From an uncultured Saprospiraceae bacterium (lineage in GTDB: Bacteria > Bacteroidota > Bacteroidia > Chitinophagales > Saprospiraceae), in contig CALBVQ010000032.1 in the NCBI GenBank assembly GCA_937969485.1, positions 1 to 10,363 on the forward strand: a DNA stretch of 10,363 nucleotides, given 5' to 3'. Positions 1 through 6,958 of the stretch are shown piece by piece. The notes under the pieces were generated by a model. The model had not been told where the DNA came from, made no database searches, and saw only the letters and a list, made by a program, of their open reading frames with translations. Numbering within the stretch: position 1 is the first letter of the stretch; each line of letters begins with the position of its first letter. The position numbers and the translations under genes are program-made.

Positions 1-1
1 T

Positions 2-2380
2 GATAGTTTAGATGGAGTAATTAGCTGGGATATTCTTGGTGGCGTTGGTCCATATGAAACTGAAATTAATGGAGTGACGGTAACATCACCTTTGAGTGAT
101 TTGCCTGCTGGTGAATATTGCTTCGAAATTTCTGATGATAATGACTGTAGCATAATATCTTGCGTGACAGTTGAACAGCCGCAGGAAATATTAATTAGCG
201 AAGTTATTACGGGTGAGTCCTGTTTTAATTCTGATGATGCAGCAATAGATATCACCGTTGAATTTGGGAATCCTCCGTATGATTATAGTTGGGAGGGCCC
301 AGGTGCATTTACTTCCGTATCTGAAGATCTTGAAGGTATTGACAGCGGAATTTATGCAGTAACTGCCACCGATTCTAAAGGATGTGCTCAAACTGCAGTT
401 TATGAAATTATTGAGCCTGAATCAATCGAAATTGCAAGCGAAGTGCTGAACATCCAATGTAAAGGAGAAGAGACAGGTTTCCTAAATATCACAGTGACTG
501 GTGGTACTCTTCCATACGAATTCGAATGGATAGGCCCCAACGGATATACGAGTGATGAAGAAGATATAATCGATGTTTTTGCCGGAGCATATACTGTTAT
601 AGTAAGCGACTCAAATGATTGTATTGCCCAGGGTTCATTTGAAATTTTAGAACCGAATACTGGAGTAAATGCGAATATTTCTGAAGATGATGAAGTATGC
701 TTCGGGGCAACTAATGGAGTGGCAAGTGTAGCTCCTTCTGGAGGTAGTGCACCTTACGATATAACATGGAGTACAGGCAGTAAATTTACCAACTTGAATG
801 GCTTATCTCCCGGTAGATATTATGTGACCGTTGTTGATGGTTCATTATGCACAAATGTGGACTCGCTGGATATTATCGAAAGAGATCAGATTCTGATTGA
901 AACAGATGTAGAATCATCATTATGCTTTGAATCATTTGATGGTTCTGCTGTAGTATCTCAAATAAGTGAAGGAGGACAAATTCAAAATATTGCAGATTAT
1001 ACTTATTTGTGGACTTCTACTCCGAATCAATTTACTGCAGAGGCAATTAACCTGAAAGGTGGGCAAGATATACAGCTTATTGTTACAGATGAGCTAGGGT
1101 GCACTTCAGTCACCGAAGTAGAAATACCTACCCCTGAAGCAGTAAGTGCACGATTAGAATTTGTCGACTCAATAAGCTGTGCATTGGGTGATAATGGAAG
1201 TATCGTAATCCAAGGTACAGGAGGAGACGACTCTTACGAGTATCAATGGGGACAAGGCACGAACTTTCAAACAGGTCCTGCTGCCAAAAATTTAAAAAGT
1301 GGTAATTATAATGTCACGATAACAGATGGTAATGGTTGTACTGGTGTAGAGGAATTTGCGATTCAAGATCCGTTTCCAATAACATTGAACTTCAGGATAT
1401 TTGATGTCTTGTGCTTTGGAGAGGATAATGGAGAAATAGAGTTAATAGCAAATGGAGGTACAGAGCCTTACAGTCTTAATTGGTCGACTGGTGATAACGT
1501 TGACGAGTTAACTGGTCTTGAAATAGGGGATTATTATGTTACTGTAACTGATGCAAAGGATTGCGAAGTTGTTGATTCTGTAACTGTTGCTCAGCCTGAA
1601 GCTCCTCTGGATTTTGATATCATTACTAATGATGTAGATTGTAATAATGGCCAGAATGGCTCTATTATCATTGAGCCGATTGGAGGTGCAGGAAATTATA
1701 TTTATAGTTTGGATAATTTCATATTTAATGGATCAACTGAGCAGATAGGCTTGAAGGAAGGTTTCTATAACGTATATGTAAAAGATGCAAATGGTTGTAT
1801 CGATAGCATAAATGACGTTCAAATTATCAGCCCAGCTCCATTAGAACTAGATTTAGGCCCTGACGTGTATTTGAATTTTGGAGAGACCTATCAATTTGAT
1901 CCTGCTATAGGTAATTTCGTTGGCTCGTTGACTTTCAAGTGGGAGTCGCCAGATCTCGATCTGCTTTCATGTATAGATTGTCAAACACCTTTCTTCGATG
2001 CACAAAGGCAAGCATCTTACCGTCTAGTCGTTCAGGACGGGAGGAATTGTATTGTTGATGATTTTATCAATTTATACATTGAAAATAGTGATGCTGTTTT
2101 TGTTCCTTCAGGTTTTACTCCCAATGGAGATTTCAATAATGACTTATTGAGTGTTTATGGAATTGAAGGTGTGCAAGTAAATGTATTTAGAGTTTATGAC
2201 CGTTGGGGTGAGGTAGTTTTTGAGGATGAAGACTTTGAAGTGAATGACACCAATCGTGGATGGGATGGAATCTTTAAGGGTAAAGAAATGCCACCTGGAG
2301 TTTATACTTGGGTGGTTGAAGCAGAGTTCACCAATGGTTTTAAAGATATTTATTCAGGCAACACAACATTGATTAAGTAA
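2..2380 (+). CDS. SprB-repeat adhesin-like protein with type B gliding/T9SS C-terminal domain (5' end missing)
   Basis: This is the 3' part of a large cell-surface or secreted protein. The frame is open from base 2, so the gene starts upstream of the window; a GTG at 74 is in frame but lies inside a repeat and is not the real start. About 792 residues are visible. They hold one truncated and seven full SprB-type repeats of about 70-85 residues, each opening with a Cys (often CFG.. or CKGE..) and carrying a D..GC motif some 50-59 residues later. A PKD-like segment follows (about nt 1840-2090). The last 94 residues, from VFVPSGFTPNGD at nt 2096, match the gliding-motility C-terminal domain (TIGR04131/CHU_C type), with the typical VYDRWGEVVFE, GWDGIFKGK and PPGVYTWVV segments. 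In this family the domain directs export by the type IX secretion system and surface attachment. The TAATG stop/start overlap with the next gene indicates co-transcription with its PorP/SprF-type partner. The natural ligand is unknown. Confidence 0.93.
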   Translation, partial: DSLDGVISWDILGGVGPYETEINGVTVTSPLSDLPAGEYCFEISDDNDCSIISCVTVEQPQEILISEVITGESCFNSDDAAIDITVEFGNPPYDYSWEGPGAFTSVSEDLEGIDSGIYAVTATDSKGCAQTAVYEIIEPESIEIASEVLNIQCKGEETGFLNITVTGGTLPYEFEWIGPNGYTSDEEDIIDVFAGAYTVIVSDSNDCIAQGSFEILEPNTGVNANISEDDEVCFGATNGVASVAPSGGSAPYDITWSTGSKFTNLNGLSPGRYYVTVVDGSLCTNVDSLDIIERDQILIETDVESSLCFESFDGSAVVSQISEGGQIQNIADYTYLWTSTPNQFTAEAINLKGGQDIQLIVTDELGCTSVTEVEIPTPEAVSARLEFVDSISCALGDNGSIVIQGTGGDDSYEYQWGQGTNFQTGPAAKNLKSGNYNVTITDGNGCTGVEEFAIQDPFPITLNFRIFDVLCFGEDNGEIELIANGGTEPYSLNWSTGDNVDELTGLEIGDYYVTVTDAKDCEVVDSVTVAQPEAPLDFDIITNDVDCNNGQNGSIIIEPIGGAGNYIYSLDNFIFNGSTEQIGLKEGFYNVYVKDANGCIDSINDVQIISPAPLELDLGPDVYLNFGETYQFDPAIGNFVGSLTFKWESPDLDLLSCIDCQTPFFDAQRQASYRLVVQDGRNCIVDDFINLYIENSDAVFVPSGFTPNGDFNNDLLSVYGIEGVQVNVFRVYDRWGEVVFEDEDFEVNDTNRGWDGIFKGKEMPPGVYTWVVEAEFTNGFKDIYSGNTTLIK
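221..1840 (+). repeat. Array of seven complete SprB-type protein repeats
   Basis: Seven consecutive protein repeats begin at Cys codons near nt 221, 458, 698, 923, 1178, 1412 and 1640; a truncated eighth precedes them. Each has an early glycine-rich turn (GG..PY), a W in a tryptophan-strand position in most copies, a GxYxVxVxD strand and a second Cys before a glutamate/proline-rich linker (such as IIEPES, ILEPNT, VAQPEA). The two Cys of each copy lie 50-59 residues apart, which would suit an intradomain disulfide in an exported beta-sandwich. The copies have diverged strongly at the DNA level, so this is an old array rather than a recent tandem duplication. Confidence 0.8.
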
Positions 2381-3438
2381 TGAAAAAAGTAGCCTTATAT
2401 ATAATCATACTAATCTGTAGTTCAGCGATCTTACAAGCGCAAGACGCTACCTATTCTCAGTTTTATAATGCCAATGTATTATTGAATCCGTCATTGACTG
2501 GAGTTTTTGATGGACAACAGCGCATAGCAATAAACTACAGAGATCAATGGAGTAGTATCCATCGCTCACAATCGTACAAAACGCTAAGTGCTCAATTCGA
2601 TGCCAAGATTCACACGAAGAATAATGATTTCTTGACATACGGTATCGATTTTACGAGGGACGAATCTGGAGCTTCAGCTTATGTGCAACAGAATGGGCAT
2701 ATTAATGTAGGTTACATTAAGCAGATCGGTGCTAATGCCTATAGCTCAACTGATCACTTTCTTGTAGGGGGGATAAAAATTGGCTTTGGCCAAAACAGAG
2801 TCGACCCTTCACAAATATGGTTCGGTAACCAATTTGATACAAACAACGGTAATATTAATCTCAATAGACCAAGTAACGAGGAATTGATAAATATGAATGG
2901 TCGATCCCCATTGTACGAGGATGTAGGATTTGGACTTTTGTATTATGCAATTTTTAGTCCAAGAAATAATTTCTACACAGGATTCTCGGCTAATCATTTA
3001 AGTAGACCTACTATTTCATTAACTGAATTTGGTGATATCCGCCTAAAAAGGCTTTTTACATTTCATGCAGGTGGTGAGATTCTTGCCACTAGGGAATTGA
3101 GCTTTATGCCCAATGTTGTTGCTTATTTCCAAGCACCTTCCCGTATGGTGATGCCTGGATTTCACGCTAGATATCAGCATAGAGACTGGAGAGAAATTGC
3201 TTTGAGAGCAGGAATGTGGACTAGAATTGTGAGAGGAGAACCACAAGTTGTAGTTAATGATGCAATTATTGTTAGCGCAACTTTCGAATATGAAGCTTGG
3301 TTGTTCGGAGTATCGTATGACGTAACCACAAGTAGACTAATTAATACAAATAGTGGTCGAGGAGCTTTCGAATTTTCTTTGCAATACATCAATAGAGATA
3401 CTAAGTATCGAAAACCAATAACTTGTCCTAAGTTCTAG
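2380..3438 (+). CDS. PorP/SprF family type IX secretion system outer-membrane protein
   Basis: This 352-residue protein has a signal peptide (MKKVALYIIILICSSAILQA, cleavage near AQ|DATYSQ). The mature start, YSQFYNANVLLNPSLTG followed by RIAINYRDQW, is the hallmark of the PorP/SprF family (TIGR03519). Alternating beta-strand segments run to the C-terminus, as expected for an outer-membrane barrel. Family knowledge: SprF is needed for secretion or surface assembly of the adhesin SprB in Flavobacterium johnsoniae, and PorP/SprF paralogues commonly sit beside genes for type B CTD cargo. Its ATG overlaps the stop of the upstream SprB-repeat gene by one base, so the pair is almost certainly one operon and a cargo/partner set. 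The gene ends 39 bp from the convergent deoxynucleoside kinase gene. The family is clear; which paralogue this is cannot be told. Confidence 0.93.
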   Translation: MKKVALYIIILICSSAILQAQDATYSQFYNANVLLNPSLTGVFDGQQRIAINYRDQWSSIHRSQSYKTLSAQFDAKIHTKNNDFLTYGIDFTRDESGASAYVQQNGHINVGYIKQIGANAYSSTDHFLVGGIKIGFGQNRVDPSQIWFGNQFDTNNGNINLNRPSNEELINMNGRSPLYEDVGFGLLYYAIFSPRNNFYTGFSANHLSRPTISLTEFGDIRLKRLFTFHAGGEILATRELSFMPNVVAYFQAPSRMVMPGFHARYQHRDWREIALRAGMWTRIVRGEPQVVVNDAIIVSATFEYEAWLFGVSYDVTTSRLINTNSGRGAFEFSLQYINRDTKYRKPITCPKF

Positions 3439-3477
3439 CAACTCTTTTGAAAGTTCAATTGATAGGTGGCGTTATTA

Positions 3478-4128
3478 CTACGTGTTCAGAGAAATTCTAT
3501 GGACTCCTGGTCTATACTCTTTAGTCAGTAAAGATCTTAAGAAATCGAAGTAATTCTTATTCTCAACAAAGTTTATGTCCTTTAGGTCAAGGATCAAAAC
3601 AGGATAGGAAAGGACATTTCTAAAATATTCAAAGTACGAATTCTGTACTGTAGTCAAGTAATCTTTTGAAATATTCATCTCATAAGGTCTCCCTCTTTTG
3701 TCAATATTTTCTTTTAAAATATCTACATGTCTATGGAAATAGACAACCAAGTCAGGCTGCTTGAAATTAGCATTCAGCACCTGAAATATTTTTTGGAATA
3801 AGCGAAACTCTTCTTCTGATAAGTTCTTTCTAGCAAATAGAAGCGTTTTCAAAAAGAAGTAGTCACCTAATACGAAATCATCAAAAATGTTTCTCACAGA
3901 CAAGATACTGCTCATTTGCTTGTGCCTTTCAGTCATGAAGAATAACTCCACAGTGAATGCAAATTTTTCAGGATTCTCGTAAAACATCGGAAGAAACGGA
4001 TTGTCGTCGAATTCTTCCAGAATTAACGTACAATTGTTTTCCTTTTTCATCATCTCACAGAAGGTCGTTTTCCCCGATCCTATATTACCCTCTATACATA
4101 TGTAATTGTATGGTATCTTATTCGACAT
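3478..4128 (-). CDS. Deoxynucleoside kinase (dNK family, likely purine deoxynucleoside kinase)
   Basis: This 216-residue cytoplasmic enzyme is predicted to phosphorylate a deoxynucleoside with ATP in dNTP salvage. Visible motifs: P-loop GNIGSGKT at residues 14-21; the LEEFDDNPFLPMFYENPEKF segment (about 37-56), carrying the putative catalytic glutamate and substrate-binding residues; ELFFMTERHKQM (61-72); and the lid motif KRGRPYE (144-150). At the position of the usual DRS/ERS motif the protein reads GDYFFLKTLLFA (88-99), so the canonical Arg is replaced by Tyr. From memory this is common in Bacteroidota members rather than a defect. Length is normal for bacterial dNKs. The ATG lies inside the 3' end of folK (11-bp overlap), so the two are co-transcribed and probably translationally coupled. 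Substrate preference (dA/dG versus dC) cannot be read from the sequence. Confidence 0.88.
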   Translation of the reverse strand: MSNKIPYNYICIEGNIGSGKTTFCEMMKKENNCTLILEEFDDNPFLPMFYENPEKFAFTVELFFMTERHKQMSSILSVRNIFDDFVLGDYFFLKTLLFARKNLSEEEFRLFQKIFQVLNANFKQPDLVVYFHRHVDILKENIDKRGRPYEMNISKDYLTTVQNSYFEYFRNVLSYPVLILDLKDINFVENKNYFDFLRSLLTKEYRPGVHRISLNT

Positions 4129-4603
4129 TAAATTCTTTACGTTTTACTTCTGTTATATCTTTACACTTGTCAAGCAAATGCTTCGCAGTCAATTTCGTGA
4201 CAGGATCAACCCAGTCACAGGAAATCTCTACCAATGGTTCCATCACAAATTTGCGGTCAGCAAATAGTAAATGTGGAATGTTTAGAGTAGGAGAGTAGAT
4301 GACTTTTTGATAGTAGTATATTATGTCAATATCAATTACTCGCTCTCCCCACTTCTCCCTTTTTACGCGTCCCATTTCCATTTCCAGTTCTTGCATTTTA
4401 CGCAATAGCTTGAAAGGATTTATATCTGTTTTGACTAAAACCAATTGGTTATAAAAGTTTCGCTGATCCGTTTTGCCCCAAGCTGCAGTTTCGTAAATGG
4501 AGCTTTTACTTACAATTTCAACAATCGCACTTAGCTTTAACTTGGCATCATCAAGCGCCGCTCTTCTATCTCCTTTATTCGAACCTAGTTGCAGGCAAAC
4601 CAT
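4118..4603 (-). CDS. folK: 2-amino-4-hydroxy-6-hydroxymethyldihydropteridine diphosphokinase (HPPK)
   Basis: FolK transfers pyrophosphate from ATP to 6-hydroxymethyl-7,8-dihydropterin, the step before dihydropteroate synthase in folate synthesis. Seen: an N-terminal VCLQLGSNKGDR match to the family opening, an ETAAWGKTDQRNFYN loop, and the signature REKWGERVIDIDI, with the Mg-binding aspartates at D91 and D93, W85 and R88 (numbered from the start chosen here). The frame extends upstream to an ATG at 4660, giving 180 residues. The extra 19 residues (MTYLYLLLYIWVKPKISIR) are hydrophobic, unlike HPPK, and would include a -7-like element and a palindrome. I therefore prefer the ATG at 4603, giving 161 residues, the normal size. 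The gene is followed by the overlapping deoxynucleoside kinase gene. Confidence 0.92.
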   Translation of the reverse strand: MVCLQLGSNKGDRRAALDDAKLKLSAIVEIVSKSSIYETAAWGKTDQRNFYNQLVLVKTDINPFKLLRKMQELEMEMGRVKREKWGERVIDIDIIYYYQKVIYSPTLNIPHLLFADRKFVMEPLVEISCDWVDPVTKLTAKHLLDKCKDITEVKRKEFNVE

Positions 4604-4615
4604 CCTAATGCTAAT

Positions 4616-4636
4616 TTTGGGTTTAACCCAAATATA
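4616..4636 (-). promoter_or_regulatory. Candidate folK promoter -7 element with adjoining palindrome
   Basis: On the minus strand, 4636-4629 reads TATATTTG, an exact match to the Bacteroidota -7 consensus TANNTTTG. Directly downstream, sharing its last bases, is a perfect palindrome, TTTGGGTT-T-AACCCAAA (4616-4632, 8-bp arms, one central base). It would cover the expected transcription start just ahead of the preferred folK ATG at 4603. No clear TTG -33 element is seen at the right distance, so the promoter call is moderate. The palindrome itself is certain and operator function is inference. Confidence 0.4.
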
Positions 4637-4838
4637 CAGCAGTAAATATAGATATGTCATAATCTCGTATATTTTTTATTGGAATATGACTAAAACAGCT
4701 TTAAATCAAGCAATTAAAAGTTCTGCAATCCTCCCAAAAGAAACTGCTGTTACAATTACTATGAACAAAGTTTGAAAACACATGTAATTTTTATGATATT
4801 GCATGGTCCATAAAAACCACTTCTAACAAAATAATAAA

Positions 4839-6431
4839 ATGAGAAAAAAGCTACTTTTACCTTTATTACTGTTATTGCCCATTTTTGCATTCGCCCAAGA
4901 TGCGATAGGTATCGATCAGAAGATTGATAATTTCTTCGGCGCTGCGACAGGGTGGTTTGTTCAGCTGATATTCAAATCAGTGCCGATAGCCGAAGGCGTA
5001 AATGTTCCGTGGGTATTGTTTCCTCTGATTCTTGGTGCATTGTATTTTACAGTGTATTTCAAGCTAATCAATTTTAGAGGTTTTTTTACTTCAATTAATA
5101 TCGTCCGTGGAAATTATGATGACGTAGATAGCCATACCTCCATGGTTGCTGCTGGGGATGCAACTCCAGCTGGTGATATCAAAGAGACCATCAAGGTAGA
5201 GGGCGAGGGCGAGGTGTCTCACTTTCAAGCATTGACTGCTGCGCTTTCAGCAACGGTAGGTTTAGGGAATATAGCTGGTGTTGCAATTGCAGTATCCATC
5301 GGTGGGGCAGGAGCAACATTCTGGATGATACTGGCTGGATTTTTAGGAATGGCAAGTAAATTTGTTGAATGTACTTTAGGGGTAAAATACAGAGATGTAG
5401 ATGAAAATGGTACCGTGTACGGTGGACCCATGTACTATCTTAAAAAAGGCCTTAAAGAAAAGAATTTAGCTGGACTAGGGAAAGTATTGGCCGTTCTGTT
5501 TGCGATATTCGTAATTGGTGGCTCTTTTGGGGGCGGTAATATGTTTCAAGTAAATCAAGCTTTTCAATTAGTTGAATACATTTCAGGTGGAGAGGAGTCT
5601 TTCCTTCATGGTAAAGGATGGCTTTTTGGAATTGTAATGGCGGTCGCTGTTGGGATTGTGATAATTGGTGGAATAAAGTCTATCGCGAAAGTGACAGATA
5701 AAATCGTACCTTTTATGGTATTAATTTATGTGGCAGCTTCGCTTTGGGTAATTGGTAGTAACATATCAATGTTAGGAGATGCTTTCTACCAGATTTTTGA
5801 CGGTGCATTCTCTCCGGACAGTATAGAGGGTGGATTAATTGGTGTATTAGTTGTTGGGTTCCAACGTGCGGCATTCTCCAATGAAGCAGGGATAGGTTCA
5901 GCTTCTATTGCTCACTCCGCAGTAAAGACTAATTATGCGGCAAGTGAGGGTTTAGTCGCTCTGCTAGAGCCTTTTATTGATACTGTAGTTGTTTGTACAA
6001 TGACTGCTGTCGTGCTTATTATTACTGGTGAATTAGCAAATTCAACTTTAGTTGCTGGGCAAAATACCGAGGCAATATTATTTACAACTAAGGCATTCGG
6101 TTCTGCAATTTCATGGTTCCCTTATGTCCTCACAGTTGCTGTGGTCTTGTTTGCCTTTAGTTCTATGATTAGCTGGTCTTACTACGGATTTCAAGGTTGG
6201 TCATATCTTTTTGGAAGAACAAAATCTGCTGAGATTTCATACAAGGTGATTTTCTGCCTTTTTGTTATAGTAGGTGCAGCGGCAAGCCTAAGTTCTGTTT
6301 TAGATTTCTCTGATGCAATGATTTTCGCCATGATGGTTCCGAATATGATCGGTTTAGTTATTCTTGCTCCAAAGGTTAAAGAGGAGTTAGCTAAATATAT
6401 GGCGGCTATTAAAGCCAGAAAAAGTTCGTAA
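4839..6431 (+). CDS. Sodium/alanine (AGCS family) amino-acid symporter
   Basis: This 530-residue inner-membrane transporter belongs to the alanine or glycine:cation symporter family (PF01235). It is predicted to take up alanine or glycine with sodium. Seen: a signal-peptide-like N-terminus ending in AFA|Q (residues 1-19); multiple hydrophobic segments; the family motifs ATVGLGNIAGVAIAVSIGG (139-157) and GGPMYYLKKGL (195-205); and the FQRAAFSNEAGIGSASIAH block with EPFIDTVVVCTMTAVV. Residues about 92-127 form a charged, acidic, loop-like stretch between the first membrane segments and the SHFQALTAALSATVG helix, somewhat longer than I expect for the family. The ATG is preceded by an A-rich leader without a clear Shine-Dalgarno, as is usual in this phylum. 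The gene stands alone: a divergent folK lies upstream and a strong terminator downstream. Confidence 0.95.
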   Translation: MRKKLLLPLLLLLPIFAFAQDAIGIDQKIDNFFGAATGWFVQLIFKSVPIAEGVNVPWVLFPLILGALYFTVYFKLINFRGFFTSINIVRGNYDDVDSHTSMVAAGDATPAGDIKETIKVEGEGEVSHFQALTAALSATVGLGNIAGVAIAVSIGGAGATFWMILAGFLGMASKFVECTLGVKYRDVDENGTVYGGPMYYLKKGLKEKNLAGLGKVLAVLFAIFVIGGSFGGGNMFQVNQAFQLVEYISGGEESFLHGKGWLFGIVMAVAVGIVIIGGIKSIAKVTDKIVPFMVLIYVAASLWVIGSNISMLGDAFYQIFDGAFSPDSIEGGLIGVLVVGFQRAAFSNEAGIGSASIAHSAVKTNYAASEGLVALLEPFIDTVVVCTMTAVVLIITGELANSTLVAGQNTEAILFTTKAFGSAISWFPYVLTVAVVLFAFSSMISWSYYGFQGWSYLFGRTKSAEISYKVIFCLFVIVGAAASLSSVLDFSDAMIFAMMVPNMIGLVILAPKVKEELAKYMAAIKARKSS

Positions 6432-6454
6432 ATAATTAAACATATATATATATT

Positions 6455-6493
6455 AAGAGCCTTTCTCGATTCATTTTGAGAAAGGTTTTTTTT
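6455..6493 (+). terminator. Rho-independent terminator of the AGCS symporter gene
   Basis: A perfect 8-bp stem, CCTTTCTC (6460-6467) with GAGAAAGG (6478-6485), has a 10-base loop and is followed at once by eight Ts (6486-6493). The AAGAG just before the stem can pair further with the T-run. It starts about 24 bp after the symporter stop codon, as expected for its transcriptional end. Confidence 0.88.
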
Positions 6494-6516
6494 GGGGTTA
6501 CCCCCAAAGGCCTTTG
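6491..6516. repeat. Two nested palindromes just after the terminator
   Basis: TTTGGGG (6491-6497) is the inverse of CCCCAAA (6502-6508), with a 4-base spacer. Overlapping it is the perfect 12-bp palindrome CAAAGGCCTTTG (6505-6516). They abut the T-run of the symporter terminator. The first could form a second hairpin in the read-through RNA. The second ends in TTTG, which also serves as the candidate -33 box for the next gene. Confidence 0.55.
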
Positions 6517-6545
6517 TTATGTGCGCCTTTATGAATATATCTTTA
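6513..6545 (+). promoter_or_regulatory. Weak candidate promoter for the 74-residue small gene
   Basis: TTTG at 6513-6516 and TATCTTTA at 6538-6545 are separated by 21 bp. This resembles the Bacteroidota -33/-7 pair (TTTG and TANNTTTG) with one mismatch in the -7 box and a spacer at the long end. If used, it would give a leader of about 80 bases before the ATG at 6636. No better pair was found between 6494 and 6635. Confidence 0.28.
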
Positions 6546-6635
6546 CGAATGTAGAAATTTAGGAAAAATGTTATCTTGCAGAAATAGGAAGATAATTGGT
6601 TTATCTCTTGATTATGCTTTACACAAAAGAAAAAA

Positions 6636-6860
6636 ATGAATCTAAACTTACTGTCATGTGACGCTGCAAGACCCGACCAACGCGCTATTGCGAAATGCCT
6701 GAGTGAGATTGCTATCGGTATGGATGATTCCTTAGCTAGCGAAATGACAGGGATTTTGCTCGAAGGAGAAGTTATTGAAATCGAGGTGGACGATAAGAAT
6801 TCTAGCTCTGCATTTAGGGCCCTGCGTAAGCTTACCATTGATTATGAAATTGTGGACTGA
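6636..6860 (+). CDS. Small protein of unknown function (74 residues)
   Basis: I do not recognise this protein. It is soluble and acidic, with no signal peptide or membrane segment. The likely secondary structure is a short strand (MNLNLLSC), a helix (RPDQRAIAKCLSEIAIG), a second helix (MDDSLASEMTGILLEG), a strand (VIEIEVDD), a helix (SSSAFRALRKL) and a final strand (YEIVD). That alpha/beta order recalls the compact fold of the ribosomal L7/L12 C-terminal domain or ClpS, but this is only a topology guess. The ATG follows an A-rich stretch (AAAAGAAAAAA). Codon use looks like that of the neighbours and the residue pattern is protein-like, which is why I accept it. The cytochrome gene 98 bp downstream may be co-transcribed. 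A 215-residue antisense frame covers the region but reads as non-coding. Confidence 0.6.
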   Translation: MNLNLLSCDAARPDQRAIAKCLSEIAIGMDDSLASEMTGILLEGEVIEIEVDDKNSSSAFRALRKLTIDYEIVD

Positions 6861-6880
6861 GCTCTTCCGTGATCGAAGAA

Positions 6881-6895
6881 GTAAGTTAAACTTAC
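6881..6895. repeat. Palindrome GTAAGTT-A-AACTTAC
   Basis: This is a perfect 15-base palindrome with 7-bp arms and one central base, in the 98-bp gap before the cytochrome c gene. A related perfect 10-bp palindrome, GTAAGCTTAC, lies 55 bp upstream at 6826-6835 inside the small gene. They share the half-site GTAAG/CTTAC. A pair of operator sites is possible but unproven, and there is no T-run to make this a terminator. Confidence 0.4.
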
Positions 6896-6958
6896 CTCAA
6901 GAAGCCTGGCTCGGATGCTGAATGTGAGTGGACGCTGGATCTATTATAGTACTACCTT

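Noticed and set aside
74..2380. GTG at 74 as the start of the SprB-repeat gene
   Set aside because: The frame is open upstream to base 2 and those residues (DGVISWDILGGVGPYE) complete the first repeat, so the gene begins outside the window.
3957..4298. Plus-strand frame of 113 residues over folK and the deoxynucleoside kinase gene
   Set aside because: Both antisense genes show full family motifs; this frame is Ser/Thr-rich with no recognisable domain.
4686..4775. Possible 29-residue peptide (starting MTKTALNQAIKSS) in the gap between folK and the symporter gene
   Set aside because: It is short, AT-rich, has no promoter or ribosome site that stands out, and could arise by chance in a 178-bp gap.
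6191..6838. Minus-strand reading frame of 215 residues covering the end of the symporter gene, the terminator and the small gene
   Set aside because: It runs antisense to a certain coding region and through a strong terminator, and its low-complexity composition (many Ser, Ile, Lys and Phe runs) matches no family. It is a shadow frame.
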